From assembly GCF_000317835.1 (NCBI RefSeq), contig NC_019793.1:3512001-3576000 (forward strand): a stretch of DNA of 64,000 nucleotides. The letters are read 5' to 3'. The stretch is from Deinococcus peraridilitoris DSM 19664 (lineage in GTDB: Bacteria; Deinococcota; Deinococci; Deinococcales; Deinococcaceae). How positions within the stretch are numbered: position 1 is the stretch's first letter; every line of letters starts with the position of its first letter. Positions 47,597 to 57,405 of this stretch are shown piece by piece. A program made the position numbers and the translations under genes. Under the pieces are notes generated by a model. That model did no database searches, was not told where the DNA came from, and saw only the letters and a list, made by a program, of their open reading frames with translations.

Positions 47597-49465
47597 TTAG
47601 TCGTTGCCGGTCACGGTGGTGGGTGTGTAATCGTGAAGACGACTGAGAACATGGCGGGCGTCCTGAGGATCGAGGGCTAGGGTGATCAGCGACTGCCCGT
47701 ACTGCTGTCGTACATCCTGCAGGGCGCTCCACAACCGGTCATCCTCGAAGGCCAGCGGTGTCGCCACCACAATCCGGTCATCCTTGCGCTGCAGCGGCAC
47801 GAGCTGCCACTTCGTCATGGCTTCGATGGGTAGCAGGGTGAAGTCGGGGGTGGCCTCGTCTAGTTCGACAAAGGGTACGCCGACGACTTCGGCCAACCGT
47901 TGATACAAGCGATGACTCGTGAGTTTTCCACGCTGTACGAGGATGGCGCCGAGCCGGTCGGAATGAGTTCCGTGCTGCTCCCGCACAGCGGCGGCCAGGT
48001 CGCGTGGGGTCAGGTCGCCGTAAAAGAGGAGGGCGTCACCAAGCCGGCGCCGCACGCCCTGAAGAATAACTTCTGGCACATACGCCTTGCGTTCGGTTTT
48101 GTCCCACCTGGGGGTGCTGCCTTTCTTGGCTCCCGCTCCGGGCCAGAAGTACAGACGCCAGGCACGCAGTGTCGCGCAGGCATTGATGATGTTGCCCACA
48201 AACCAGCGCAATGGAAAGAAGGGGAGAACGAAGGTCGAAAGCAAGGCTTCGCCCCAGCCGTACACGGCCCTGATGGCAAACATCCGCATCAACAGACGTT
48301 CGGCCGTGAAGCCAAGCACGGTCAGGAGCAAGGGGGTGAGTACATGCGGGTCTCCTGTGGGCAGTCCGAGGTAGGGAGCCAGGACGGTATACAGGGCTGC
48401 GGGATAACCGACGAGGTGAACGAGATTCGTGAACTTTCCTTTCTGGTCGTGCAGCAGCGTCAGGCGGTCTCTCCATGAAAGCGCGTGCCAGTCGATGAAC
48501 GTGGGTGTCTGAAGTGTGATTCCGTACGTCCAGCGACCTTTTTGCCTGACGGCCGCGGTAAAATCGTTCGGGAAGTACTCGCGGACGGCGACGTACTCGC
48601 TTGACACCGTGCCGCGATGGTTGAGGCGCTGGAGGCGCTGCAGGTGAAAGTGAACGCGGTAACCCAGACGCCACAATCTCCAGGCCAGTTCGTAGTCCTC
48701 TGTCAGGCTCTTTTCGTTGAAGATCGGTCCATGCTGCGCCAGGTGACTCAAGACTTCCCGACGCATGACGAACCCGGTACCGGCACTCGGAACGAAAAGC
48801 CCCAGGGCCGAGCGAATCGGGACGTGGTGCATATGATGCTCAGCGAATTCATCGGCGTAAGTCCGCGAGATCAGCACGTTCAATGCGTTTTGCCACGTGA
48901 GACGATGAAATAGCGCGAAGACGGGCATCTGCACGATGTGGTGCTTGTTGAGGAGCGCACTGTACAGCTTGAATGCATAAGGATGGATAACGTCTTCAGC
49001 GTCGTGTACGGCGATGGCGTCAAACAGCTGCCCACGTTCGTGTTCAAGCCGTTCAATCGCCTGATACACCTCATTGAGGTTCTGGCTTTTGTTGGTTGGA
49101 CCCGGGCGAGAATTAACGACACAGTGAACGTTGGGCAGCTCCCCGGCCAAGGCGGTGATTTCTTCCAGGGTTTGCCTGTCATTGGGATACACGCCGATAA
49201 AGAATTCGATGCGTTCTTCTGGATAGTGCGAGTGCCGCAGGGTCGTCAGGAGCATGTCGCCCACCACTCCGGCCTCTTTCCAGGCCGCCACCATCACGGC
49301 AATACGCTTGGGGGTGTCGTTGGCAATTTCAGCTGCCTTCAGGCGTGATGCGTACGCACGTCGATGGTAGAAGATGTATACGAGATCCAGGAGGATGTCG
49401 TCAATGCTGGCGAGCAGGTAAGCGATTAAAACAAGGGCCAGCACGACTGTCACCGTTTCATACAT
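47597..49465 (-). CDS. NfrB-like processive glycosyltransferase 2 with C-terminal MshEN domain
   Basis: 622 residues. One N-terminal helix (5-30), then a GT2 catalytic domain: MVAAWKEAG, HDAED (D155, D158), TEDYE (255-259) and the processivity motif QKGRW (308-312). Membrane helices lie at about 340-440. Then a MshEN-type domain with paired RLGDALLFYGDLT (474-486) and RLGAILVQRGKLT (504-516) motifs, the form known to bind c-di-GMP in MshE and NfrB. AGGAG lies six bases before ATG 49465. It is likely to make an exported polymer under c-di-GMP control; the E. coli NfrB relative makes an N-acetylmannosamine glycan. Confidence 0.88.
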   Translation of the reverse strand: MYETVTVVLALVLIAYLLASIDDILLDLVYIFYHRRAYASRLKAAEIANDTPKRIAVMVAAWKEAGVVGDMLLTTLRHSHYPEERIEFFIGVYPNDRQTLEEITALAGELPNVHCVVNSRPGPTNKSQNLNEVYQAIERLEHERGQLFDAIAVHDAEDVIHPYAFKLYSALLNKHHIVQMPVFALFHRLTWQNALNVLISRTYADEFAEHHMHHVPIRSALGLFVPSAGTGFVMRREVLSHLAQHGPIFNEKSLTEDYELAWRLWRLGYRVHFHLQRLQRLNHRGTVSSEYVAVREYFPNDFTAAVRQKGRWTYGITLQTPTFIDWHALSWRDRLTLLHDQKGKFTNLVHLVGYPAALYTVLAPYLGLPTGDPHVLTPLLLTVLGFTAERLLMRMFAIRAVYGWGEALLSTFVLPFFPLRWFVGNIINACATLRAWRLYFWPGAGAKKGSTPRWDKTERKAYVPEVILQGVRRRLGDALLFYGDLTPRDLAAAVREQHGTHSDRLGAILVQRGKLTSHRLYQRLAEVVGVPFVELDEATPDFTLLPIEAMTKWQLVPLQRKDDRIVVATPLAFEDDRLWSALQDVRQQYGQSLITLALDPQDARHVLSRLHDYTPTTVTGND

Positions 49466-49849
49466 GGTGTTCTCCTGACATGAGTGTGCCGACGCTCTTG
49501 CAATGTTGCAGGGCGCGAGTAACTGGGCGGCCAACCAAACTTATTTTTCTCTCAACAATAATGTCAGGTTTTTCACACCTGCTTATGTGTAAGTTTTTAA
49601 GCCGAAGTTTATATTCCGGTTAGAGAGATGAGCCATTGAGTGAATGAGGCTATTCATAATGTGTAATATGCATAGCTAGGCTACCCGGGTACATTTCTAG
49701 ATAAATTATTAGAAAGATAAATCGAAATTGAGGTTGCCTTCGATTTTGCTCAACAACGGGACGGATAGATTTCAGACGTCCGTGCATAATCCAGCTGCAC
49801 CCTGATCCTCACATTCGCCGATGGGGATGGCTTCTGTTTAAATACAGGG
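49466..49849. promoter_or_regulatory. AT-rich divergent promoter region of the exopolysaccharide operon and the rRNA methyltransferase gene
   Basis: On the minus strand CTGACA and TAAGTT with an 18-bp spacer (about 49541-49570) are the best operon promoter. CAGGT-N7-ACCTG next to it (about 49564-49580) is a possible operator. A TTAAAT box at 49838-49843 ends six bases before the GTG of the next + gene. Small inverted repeats (AATCGAA/TTCGATT) lie between. No gene seen. Confidence 0.4.
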
Positions 49850-50641
49850 GTGCGCGTCATCACTTCGCCCCAAAACCCTGAGATCAAGGCCCTTGCCCGC
49901 CTCAAAGACCGCCGAGATCGCGAGCGTGACGGGTACTTTCTGATCGAAGGCACCCGGGAGCTCTCTCGAGCCCTTCAGGGTGGCGTACAAGTGGAGCGCG
50001 TGTACCTTTGCAAGGAACTGCTGCGCCCCGAAGGTCATGATCTGTTGCTCACCCTGTCCGGCCCCGAACTGTTGACGGTTTCACGCGTGGCGTTCGACAA
50101 GCTTTCCGTGCGCGAAAATCCGGATGGCCTGGTCGGCATAGCGCCCCTGCGAACCTGGGATCTGCCAGCTTTGCCCCAGCGGTCCCTGGTGCTGGTCCTC
50201 GCCGGCCTTGAAAAACCTGGTAACCTCGGCGCACTCTTGAGGACGGCCGACGCGGTCGGCGTTGACGCCGTCATCATCGCGGGGCGCGGTGCCGACCTTC
50301 ATAACCCCAACGTCATCCGGGCCTCGCAGGGAAGTGTGTTTTCCTTGCCGCTGACGGTCATGACCGACGAAGATGCACTGGCCTTTTTACGCGATCGGGG
50401 TATTACCCTCTTCGCTGTGACGCCTGAAGGCGCCCAAAGTTACTGGCATGCTGAACTGACCGGGTCGGTCGCCTTGGTTCTCGGTACCGAGCACTCGGGA
50501 CTCGACCCCGTCTGGAAGGCGGCCGCACGGGAACGCCTGAGCATTCCGATGCAGGGCGCGGCCGACAGCCTGAACGTTGCTACCGCGGGTGCGCTCGTCC
50601 TCTACGAGGCCCTGCGGCAACGACAGAACACGATGAAATGA
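49850..50641 (+). CDS. SpoU/TrmH family RNA 2'-O-methyltransferase
   Basis: 263 residues. An N-terminal substrate-binding domain (SPQNPEIKALARLKDRRDRERDGYFLIEGTREL) and a SPOUT knot: motif 1 GLEKPGNLGALLRTADA, motif 2 VALVLGTEHSGL and motif 3 IPMQGAADSLNVATAGALVLYE. Probably an rRNA ribose methylase of the RlmB/TsnR type; the target base is not determined. GTG start, leaderless-type spacing. Confidence 0.93.
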   Translation: MRVITSPQNPEIKALARLKDRRDRERDGYFLIEGTRELSRALQGGVQVERVYLCKELLRPEGHDLLLTLSGPELLTVSRVAFDKLSVRENPDGLVGIAPLRTWDLPALPQRSLVLVLAGLEKPGNLGALLRTADAVGVDAVIIAGRGADLHNPNVIRASQGSVFSLPLTVMTDEDALAFLRDRGITLFAVTPEGAQSYWHAELTGSVALVLGTEHSGLDPVWKAAARERLSIPMQGAADSLNVATAGALVLYEALRQRQNTMK

Positions 50642-50974
50642 TGAAATCAAGCTCAGCCGAAAGGCAGGCCTCCTGCCTGCTGCTCTTGAGGCCAGGCTGC
50701 TGCGCCCTCGAATTCGGTGCAACGGGCGCGACGAAACTAGGACTTGAGCAGGCCTGGCCTCGGCCCAGACACAACCGGTACCAAATTCAGTCTGTGCGGC
50801 CGATGGTGCGTCTATCTGGTTACCGGCTTTACTTTCTCTTTGGCCTCGCGTGCAGCCGACCACGTCACGTTACACTGGCTGCACACTAGCTCCAGGCGTG
50901 GTGTACGGGACAATTCACGCCTCACGATCACCCGCTCCATTTTCGTTTTGAGGGACATTTCCAAGGAGGGCCGC
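50642..50974 (+). other. glgC leader region, no gene seen
   Basis: 333 bases. An 18-base hairpin (GGCAGG/CCTGCC, about 50662-50679) follows the methyltransferase gene and may end its transcript. TTACACT near 50870 is a possible glgC -10 box. The frame of glgC is open through much of this stretch but lacks coding character. Confidence 0.3.
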
Positions 50975-52213
50975 ATGAAGCAACGCGTTCTCGGCATGAT
51001 TCTGGCGGGAGGACAGGGTACTCGCCTGTTTCCTCTGACACAAAAACGCTCCAAGCCTGCCGTGCCCTTTGGCAGCAAGTACCGCATCATCGATTTTGCG
51101 CTGAACAACTTCATCAACTCGGAGATCTATTCGACTTACGTGCTGATTCAGTACAAGGCCCAGAGCCTCACCGAGCACATTCAGCGCGGCTGGCGTTTCG
51201 GTACCTTTCTGGCTGACTACTTCATCACGCTGGTACCGGCCCAGATGTACCGCTACGAGGAGCTGGGTCCAGTGTGGTACCGGGGAACGGCCGACGCGGT
51301 CTACCAGAACCTGCACTTGGTTGATAATTACGAGGCCGACTACGTGGCTATTTTCAGTGGCGATCACATTTACAAGATGAACGTGGCCCACATGCTCGAC
51401 ATGCACCGCGATTCCCGGGCCGACATCACCATCGCGACCTTTCCGATGCCTGCGGCAGACTCCAAGCGCTTCGGGGTCATGACCGTCGATCCGCGCGCTC
51501 GCGTGACCGAGTTTCTGGAGAAACCCGACCCGAGCACCCTGCCTGGCAACCCGACGACCGTGCAGACCAGCATGGGTAACTACATCTTCTCGCGCCGGGC
51601 GCTTGAGGAACTGCTCGAAACCAACGTCCGCAACGAGGAAGAAGGCTACGATTTCGGCAAGGACGTGATTCCGCGCGCGCTGCGTGACGGGTACAACGTC
51701 ATGGCCTACGATTTCCTGAGCAACCCCATTCCCGGTCAGGATACACCGAACACCTACTGGCGTGATGTGGGAACACTCGACGCGTACTACGAGGCCAACA
51801 TGGACCTCGTGTCGGTCACGCCCGAGTTCGATCTCTACAACCCCGAGTGGCCGCTGCGCACGGCAGCGGAGTTCAGCCCGCCTGGCAAGTTCGTGCACGA
51901 GGCGGCAGAGCGGCGGGGTCAGGCGTTCAACTCGCTCCTGGCCGGCGGGACCATTGTTTCGGGCGGGACGGTGCGCGACAGCGTACTCGGTCGGCGCGTG
52001 CATACCCACTCGTACTCGGTGGTGGAAGGCTCGGTGGTGTTCGACAACGTCGAGGTGGGACAGCATGCCCACATCCGGCGCGCCATCATCGACAAGAACG
52101 TGGTGATTCCGGCTGGGACCCGCATTGGCTTTGACCTCGAAGAAGACCGGGCTCGGGGATTTACCATCACCGAAAACGGCATCGTGGTGGTGCCCAAGTC
52201 CTACACATTCTGA
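50975..52213 (+). CDS. glgC: Glucose-1-phosphate adenylyltransferase
   Basis: Makes ADP-glucose for glycogen synthesis. 412 residues. The nucleotidyltransferase motif [22 protein letters not shown] is at 14-35; FSGDHIYKM holds the catalytic Asp and EFLEKP the glucose-1-phosphate contact. The C-terminal left-handed beta-helix follows from about 290. ATG 50975 is chosen for AAGGAGG upstream and the conserved start; the open frame before it is not coding. Confidence 0.96.
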   Translation: MKQRVLGMILAGGQGTRLFPLTQKRSKPAVPFGSKYRIIDFALNNFINSEIYSTYVLIQYKAQSLTEHIQRGWRFGTFLADYFITLVPAQMYRYEELGPVWYRGTADAVYQNLHLVDNYEADYVAIFSGDHIYKMNVAHMLDMHRDSRADITIATFPMPAADSKRFGVMTVDPRARVTEFLEKPDPSTLPGNPTTVQTSMGNYIFSRRALEELLETNVRNEEEGYDFGKDVIPRALRDGYNVMAYDFLSNPIPGQDTPNTYWRDVGTLDAYYEANMDLVSVTPEFDLYNPEWPLRTAAEFSPPGKFVHEAAERRGQAFNSLLAGGTIVSGGTVRDSVLGRRVHTHSYSVVEGSVVFDNVEVGQHAHIRRAIIDKNVVIPAGTRIGFDLEEDRARGFTITENGIVVVPKSYTF

Positions 52214-52350
52214 ATCTTGAGGGCAGGCGGGGCGCTTATCCTGGCCCGTCCCGAATCAGAGGTCCGAGTACTCTGGGTACGCCGTCCAGGTGAGCTCTTC
52301 AGCGCTGACGGCTTTGTTCTGCTGTTCCTGAATCGTCAAGCCGGGCAGCG

Positions 52351-52356
52351 TAGACT
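52351..52356 (+). promoter_or_regulatory. Leaderless -10 box of rlmN
   Basis: TAGACT, six bases before the ATG at 52363; the same hexamer as the PfkB gene. Confidence 0.55.
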
Positions 52357-52362
52357 GTCCTG

Positions 52363-53397
52363 ATGCCTCTTTTGTTGGATCTCCACCCGGACCAATACCC
52401 TCTGCACGGCTACCGACGACGGCAGCTGCTGGAGTGGGTTTTCGAGCACGGCGCGCCGTCGTTCGAGGCCATGACCAACCTGCCCGCCACGCTGCGAAGC
52501 GAGCTGGCAGACCAGTACACCTTTGATCCTTTTCTGGGTATCGAGACCGTCTCTTCGAGTGACGGAAGCGTCAAATACCTGTTCACCCTGCCCGATCTCA
52601 AGCAGATGGAAGCGGTGTACATGCCTTACCTGGACCGCCGGACCATCTGCGTTTCGACGATGGTCGGCTGTCCGGCCAAGTGTGCTTTCTGCGCGACCGG
52701 TGCGCTGGGTTTTGGTCGTAACCTGACTGCCGGGGAAATCGTGGGTCAGGTTCTGGCCGTCGCGCGTGGACAGGGCGTCGCCCCGCGTGAGATCCGCAAT
52801 CTGGTGTTCATGGGCATGGGTGAGCCATTGCTGAATTACGACCACGTCATGCTGGCGTCGCGCATCCTGCTCCACGAGCACGGCCTCGGAATGAGCAAGC
52901 GGCGCGTCACGCTCTCGACGGTGGGTCTGCCGCGCGGCATTCGCAAACTGGCTGCCGAGGACGATTTGGGCATCAAGCTGGCCATCTCACTGCACGCCCC
53001 GGACGAGGAAACCCGCCAGCGCATTATCCCGACAGCGCATGCCAACACCATTGCCGAAATCATGGCCTCCGCACGTGAATATCAGGCGGTCACCGGGCGG
53101 CGTGTCACCTTCGAATACGCCATGTTGCGTGATGTGAACGACCAGCTGTGGCAGGCGGACCTGCTGGCCGATCTGCTGCGCGGGCTCGTTTCGCACGTCA
53201 ACCTGATTCCGATGAATCCGTGGGATGGGAGCGGATTTCTGGAAAGCAGCGAGCAGCAGCTTCAGGCGTTCTATGACCGGCTGGAAGCGCGTGGTGTAGA
53301 AGTCAGCGTGCGCCGTTCGCGGGGTCGTGATGCGGGCGCCGCTTGCGGACAGCTGGCGCTTAAACGTCCTGAAGGGAATTTGATCTCGCTCCAGTAA
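52363..53397 (+). CDS. rlmN: Dual-specificity 23S rRNA/tRNA adenine-C2 methyltransferase
   Basis: Radical SAM enzyme that methylates A2503 of 23S rRNA and A37 of some tRNAs. 344 residues. The 4Fe-4S motif CPAKCAFC is at about 105-112. Other RlmN signatures: [36 protein letters not shown], the resolving-Cys end [15 protein letters not shown]. Leaderless start. Confidence 0.96.
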   Translation: MPLLLDLHPDQYPLHGYRRRQLLEWVFEHGAPSFEAMTNLPATLRSELADQYTFDPFLGIETVSSSDGSVKYLFTLPDLKQMEAVYMPYLDRRTICVSTMVGCPAKCAFCATGALGFGRNLTAGEIVGQVLAVARGQGVAPREIRNLVFMGMGEPLLNYDHVMLASRILLHEHGLGMSKRRVTLSTVGLPRGIRKLAAEDDLGIKLAISLHAPDEETRQRIIPTAHANTIAEIMASAREYQAVTGRRVTFEYAMLRDVNDQLWQADLLADLLRGLVSHVNLIPMNPWDGSGFLESSEQQLQAFYDRLEARGVEVSVRRSRGRDAGAACGQLALKRPEGNLISLQ

Positions 53398-53407
53398 CGC
53401 TCTCATG

Positions 53408-53453
53408 AAAAATCGGTCCGGAGGCGATGGAAGCCGACCGGACCGATTTTTTT
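53408..53453 (+). terminator. rlmN terminator
   Basis: A perfect 14-bp stem (53408-53421 with 53438-53451) ending in seven T residues. Confidence 0.9.
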
Positions 53454-53519
53454 AAACATGAAGAAAACTTAGCATGGTAGCATGACCCTCAGATTTTGCA
53501 CGAGTACGAGGAGGAGCAG

Positions 53520-55034
53520 GTGGCTCAGCACAAATTCTTGAACATGATGGGTGCACTGATGGCCGCTCAGGCCGTTGGTGGCGTTCTGGCGCAGGCAACT
53601 CCGGCGCCGAGCACGCCCGTCTCTACCCCCGCCGTCACCACCGCAACGCCGGCGCCCGTAAACGCCGACGCCCTCGAGTCGGCCCGCGCGGCACTCAACG
53701 CCGGGCGTCTGCGTGAAGCCCAGGTCAAATTCGAGGCGCTGGTTGCCGCCGACTTTGGGAACGTCGAGGCGCACTTCGGGCTGGGGCTGGCCCTGTACGC
53801 GCTCGGTGACTTCACCGGTGCCCGCTTCGAGTTTCAGCAGCTGGTCAAGCTGGCGCCCGAGCGTGTCGAGGGACACTACAACCTCGGGGTGGTTGCCGCC
53901 CGCAGCGGCAACTCCGACGAAGCGCTCGTCAATTTCGGTAAGGCCCTGGAGGTGGCGCGCGGCAAGACTGCACCCGCCACCCTTCGCCAGCTCCTCGACG
54001 CGGTGGCCGCCGAGCAGGGCCGCAAGGCGGACTTCGCCGGTCTGAGCAAGACCCTGGAAGAAGCGCTCGCGCTTTCTCCCCAGGATGACGCGTTGCGGCT
54101 TCGACTGGCCGAGGCCACCTTCCGTGCGGGCAACGGCCTCGACGCTCTGCCCCTGGCCTACACGGTCTTGCAGCGTCAGCGCGCCAACGTGAATGCGGCG
54201 CTGCTGGTGGCCGAAGTGTACGCCGCGCAGAACCTGCCCGAGCGGGCGGCGCGTGAACTCGACAAGGTGGCCAGCGTCGCCCCACCCAAGGCACGGGCGA
54301 CACTGCTGGTACGCAAAGCCGAGTTGCTGCGCGCGTCCGACAAGCCCAAGGAAGCGGCCGACGCGCTGAGAACGGCGATAAAGGCCGATCCGTCCAACGC
54401 GCGTGCGGTAGCCAGCCTGGGAGAGCTGCTCTTTTCACGTGGAGACCGTGGGGGCGCCCTCAGCGCCTGGCAGACGGCGCTCAAGCTGGAACCAAAAAAC
54501 ACGCTGTTCCGGGCCAACCTCGCCAGCGTGCAGCTGGCAGTCGGGCAGACTGACGCCGCCCGTGAGAACGCCCTGATCGTTCAGCGTGACGCGGTCGACG
54601 CGGCGACCAGCGCCCGCGCCCAGTTCGTGCTCGGTGTCGCGGCCTACCGCCAGGGGAACCACGCCCAGGCCCGAAGTGCCCTGCAGGCAGCTTCACTGAA
54701 ATCGCCGAGTGCCGAAACGTACCTGTGGCTGGGGCTCAGTGAGTACGCGCTCAAGGATTACGCGGGTGCCGTTACCGCACTGGAAGCGAGCGTCAAGAGT
54801 GCGCCGGAGATGACCGCGCGCACCAGCCTCGGTGCGGCGCTGCTCGCGGCCGGACGCTACCCTGAGGCCGAGGCGACCCTGCGGGGCGTGGTTACCGACG
54901 CCCCCAAAAACGGCGAGGCATGGTACAACCTCGGCTGGAGCATGCGCAGCCAGGGACGTGAAGCAGACGCCCGCGTGGCCTTCAAGAAGTCGCTGGGCCT
55001 GGGGTACGCCAAAGCCGAAGGAGCGCTGCGTTGA
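53520..55034 (+). CDS. Secreted tetratricopeptide-repeat protein
   Basis: 504 residues. Signal peptide with cleavage near LAQA, a Pro/Thr-rich linker, then about a dozen TPR units from residue 45 to the end (for example VEAHFGLGLALYALGDFTGA, GEAWYNLGWSMRSQGREADA). GTG 53520 is supported by GAGGAGG upstream. It is a periplasmic protein-protein scaffold, first in an operon with a SPOR-domain protein and Rex. Partner unknown. Confidence 0.88.
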   Translation: MAQHKFLNMMGALMAAQAVGGVLAQATPAPSTPVSTPAVTTATPAPVNADALESARAALNAGRLREAQVKFEALVAADFGNVEAHFGLGLALYALGDFTGARFEFQQLVKLAPERVEGHYNLGVVAARSGNSDEALVNFGKALEVARGKTAPATLRQLLDAVAAEQGRKADFAGLSKTLEEALALSPQDDALRLRLAEATFRAGNGLDALPLAYTVLQRQRANVNAALLVAEVYAAQNLPERAARELDKVASVAPPKARATLLVRKAELLRASDKPKEAADALRTAIKADPSNARAVASLGELLFSRGDRGGALSAWQTALKLEPKNTLFRANLASVQLAVGQTDAARENALIVQRDAVDAATSARAQFVLGVAAYRQGNHAQARSALQAASLKSPSAETYLWLGLSEYALKDYAGAVTALEASVKSAPEMTARTSLGAALLAAGRYPEAEATLRGVVTDAPKNGEAWYNLGWSMRSQGREADARVAFKKSLGLGYAKAEGALR

Positions 55035-56059
55035 CCTTCCTCAAGCGGCACTGGCCGGATCTGGTGATCTCATCGCTGATCGTCGCCCTGCTCGCCGGTT
55101 TTGCGCTGGTGTTCTTCAATTCGGAGACCGGACGTGAGACGCAGGCAGAACGTGCGCCGATCGAGTCGTCTGCCACGCCGGTGCCCCCGGCGTCGCAAGC
55201 AGGAAGCCCGGACACAGCCGGGCTTCCTGCGGACGGATCAGACGACCAGGAGCCCGAGGAACTGCCCACCATTCCGAGCGGGGGCGGGGAGGCAGCCTCC
55301 CCGCCCGAGACAGCGCCTACAGAGGAAGCGGTTACATCGGCGCCCGACATCACGCCCACCCCGACACCGGACCGTCCGGACGAAGTGGTGCCCGCGCCCC
55401 GTGAGAGCGCGCCCGTGGCGACCAGCCGGAGCGGCACGCCAACACGCGCTGATTACCGCCTGTCAGCCGGGGTGTTCAACTCCGAGGCAGTCGCGCGCGA
55501 ACGCACGGCCAGCATCAGCGCGTTGGGTTACACGGTGCACTTCATCGCGGTGGAGCAGGGCGTGGTTGCCCAGGTTGGTCCTTTCGCCGACCGTGACTCG
55601 GCCTCGCGGGCAGCCGCCGATATCCGGCGTGTCTTTCCGGGCATCACGCTTTATTCGCCGGTCGTGCGCGATGACGCTCAGGCTCAGCCCGCCTCTCCGG
55701 CGCCGTCGCCAGTGCCAGCCGCGTCTTCGGCGCCGGCGCAAAACGAGGCAGACGCGCCCAGCAACCGGGCCACAGTGCCCACCGCCGCTTCCGACACCGC
55801 GCCACCGGCCAGCCCGTCGACTCCCAGCGGTCGCAGTGCACCGGGGGTTCCGGTCTACTTGCAGGTGGGCGCGTTCGACCGCCAGGAGCGCGCTGCGGGC
55901 TTGGTGAGCCGTCTGCGTGCAGAGGGGATTGCTGCTGAGGTAAACGCTCCGCCGGGCCGCAAGGTGCGGGTGCTGGTCGGGCCGTTTGCCGGTGAGTCCC
56001 TTCTGACGATCGAGGACAAACTGAAGTCGCTTGGCGTCGACCACTTCAGGGTGCAGTGA
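55031..56059 (+). CDS. Membrane-anchored protein with two SPOR domains
   Basis: 342 residues. One N-terminal transmembrane helix (about 10-30), a long Pro/Ala/Thr linker, a first SPOR domain (about 137-215, YRLSAGVFNSEAVARERTASISALGY), a second linker and a C-terminal SPOR domain (about 276-340, YLQVGAFDRQERAAGLVSRLRAEG). SPOR domains bind denuded peptidoglycan glycans at division sites. TTG start overlaps the TPR stop by four bases (TTGA), so translation is coupled. Confidence 0.9.
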   Translation: MTFLKRHWPDLVISSLIVALLAGFALVFFNSETGRETQAERAPIESSATPVPPASQAGSPDTAGLPADGSDDQEPEELPTIPSGGGEAASPPETAPTEEAVTSAPDITPTPTPDRPDEVVPAPRESAPVATSRSGTPTRADYRLSAGVFNSEAVARERTASISALGYTVHFIAVEQGVVAQVGPFADRDSASRAAADIRRVFPGITLYSPVVRDDAQAQPASPAPSPVPAASSAPAQNEADAPSNRATVPTAASDTAPPASPSTPSGRSAPGVPVYLQVGAFDRQERAAGLVSRLRAEGIAAEVNAPPGRKVRVLVGPFAGESLLTIEDKLKSLGVDHFRVQ

Positions 56060-56757
56060 TGAGTTCCGGAATTCCTTCGGCAACCATTTCGAGACTGGTC
56101 ACGTATCTGCGTATTCTGGAAAATCTGGAGGGCGAGGGCATCTCGCGCACCTCCAGCACCGACTTGGCCGAACGGGCACAGGTGAGCGCCTTTCAGGTCC
56201 GCAAGGACCTCGCGTATTTCGGCCGCTTCGGCACCCGGGGCATGGGATACACGGTTCCCGTGCTGAAACGCGAACTGATGCGCGTGCTGGGCCTGACCCA
56301 GGCCTGGAACGTGGTGATTCTGGGCATCGGTCGCCTGGGCGAAGCCATTGCGAATTATCCCGGTGCAAGCGAGTACGCCTTCAGTTATGTCGGGCTGTTC
56401 GATGTCGCCGAAGGCGTGGTCGGCAAGGAAGTCCGGGGCCTCAACGTGCGTCACGTCTCGGAACTGGCTGCCTTTGCCACGGCCAACCATGTCGATATGG
56501 GCTTTCTCGCCGTGCCTCCTGAAAAAGCCCAGGACGCCGCGCAGATGCTCGTCGAGGCTGGCGTCAAGGGCATTCTGAACTTCGCACCGGTCGTGCTGCA
56601 GCCACGCGCCGTGGAACGCCACGGTGCATCCGAGATCGCCGAAGAATGGCGCGGGGTGATCGTGGAAAACGTCGATTTCCTGGCTGGCATGAAGCGGCTG
56701 GCCTTTTATATCCTCAATCCCCACCTGCGTGATCTGGAACCCGAAGAAACCGCTTGA
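56059..56757 (+). CDS. rex: Redox-sensing transcriptional repressor Rex
   Basis: NADH/NAD+-responsive repressor. 232 residues: winged helix (ISRTSSTDLAERAQVSAFQVRKDLAYFGRFGTRGMGY), Rossmann motif GIGRLGEAIA, and a C-terminal domain-swap helix (DFLAGMKRLAFYIL). ATG 56059 overlaps the SPOR gene stop by one base (TGATG). Being third in an envelope operon is unusual and may link its level to cell-wall genes. Its own targets are not visible here. Confidence 0.95.
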   Translation: MSSGIPSATISRLVTYLRILENLEGEGISRTSSTDLAERAQVSAFQVRKDLAYFGRFGTRGMGYTVPVLKRELMRVLGLTQAWNVVILGIGRLGEAIANYPGASEYAFSYVGLFDVAEGVVGKEVRGLNVRHVSELAAFATANHVDMGFLAVPPEKAQDAAQMLVEAGVKGILNFAPVVLQPRAVERHGASEIAEEWRGVIVENVDFLAGMKRLAFYILNPHLRDLEPEETA

Positions 56758-56923
56758 TCACCAGCGACCACGCGGGCCCGGCCGCGTCCGCACCAGGTCC
56801 TGACGACGCGCGATGCAAGCCCCGTGTAGCCTTTCCCAGCCGCGACCCTGCTGGCGCCGCGCCTGAGTGCAGCAGAGTTTACGGCAGCCTCACGCGCTTT
56901 CGGCACTGGAAAAACGGTTCTGA

Positions 56924-56929
56924 TACACT
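56924..56929 (+). promoter_or_regulatory. Leaderless -10 box of darA
   Basis: TACACT, six bases before the ATG at 56936. Confidence 0.55.
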
Positions 56930-56935
56930 CCGCTC

Positions 56936-57265
56936 ATGAAGCTTGTTTTGGCGGTCATTCAAGATGCTGACGCGCCCGGACTGATCCGGGCGCTCAGCGA
57001 AAATGCATTTGAGGTGACCAAACTCGCCTCGACGGGCGGGTTTCTGCGCGAGGGCAACACGACATTGATGATCGGCGTTGGCGATGAGCGGTTGGCCGAA
57101 CTCAAACGAATCGTGGCGCAGGCCTGCCGCTCACGGACGCGGCTGGTGACGCCGGGAATGCCCGTCGGAGAACAGGCAGAGACGCTCATCAACGAGCCGG
57201 TCGAGGTTCCGGTGGGCGGCGCGGTGATGTTCGTGCTGGGCGTCGACGAATTCGTGCGTGTCTGA
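56936..57265 (+). CDS. darA: Cyclic-di-AMP receptor, PII-like
   Basis: 109 residues, the standard DarA/PstA (DUF970) length. [47 protein letters not shown] is the family pattern: a PII-like ferredoxin fold with the TGGFL-G-NTT loop that holds c-di-AMP. Its downstream partner is unknown in any species I can name with confidence. No c-di-AMP cyclase gene is in the window. Confidence 0.93.
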   Translation: MKLVLAVIQDADAPGLIRALSENAFEVTKLASTGGFLREGNTTLMIGVGDERLAELKRIVAQACRSRTRLVTPGMPVGEQAETLINEPVEVPVGGAVMFVLGVDEFVRV

Positions 57266-57350
57266 GTCCACTGAGGCCGTTCGTCGGCGGCGCGGCTCAG
57301 GGAAGGGAGCGGCAAGCCGTTTGACCGACTCACTTGGTCAGGCCGCCCTT

Positions 57351-57356
57351 TAGAAT
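57351..57356 (+). promoter_or_regulatory. -10 box upstream of the rqcH leader peptide
   Basis: TAGAAT ends seven bases before the ATG of a short ORF at 57364. Confidence 0.5.
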
Positions 57357-57363
57357 GGGCGGC

Positions 57364-57405
57364 ATGCTTTTTGCTGCTTTTTGCGCCTGCCACAGGAGCC
57401 CCTGA
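57364..57405 (+). CDS. Putative leaderless leader peptide of rqcH
   Basis: 13 codons (MLFAAFCACHRSP) ending in TGA immediately before the rqcH GTG. The ATG lies seven bases after TAGAAT, as in a leaderless message, and the end of the ORF contains the AGGAG of rqcH. Ribosomes finishing this peptide would stop on the rqcH start. Too short to judge by composition. Confidence 0.4.
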   Translation: MLFAAFCACHRSP

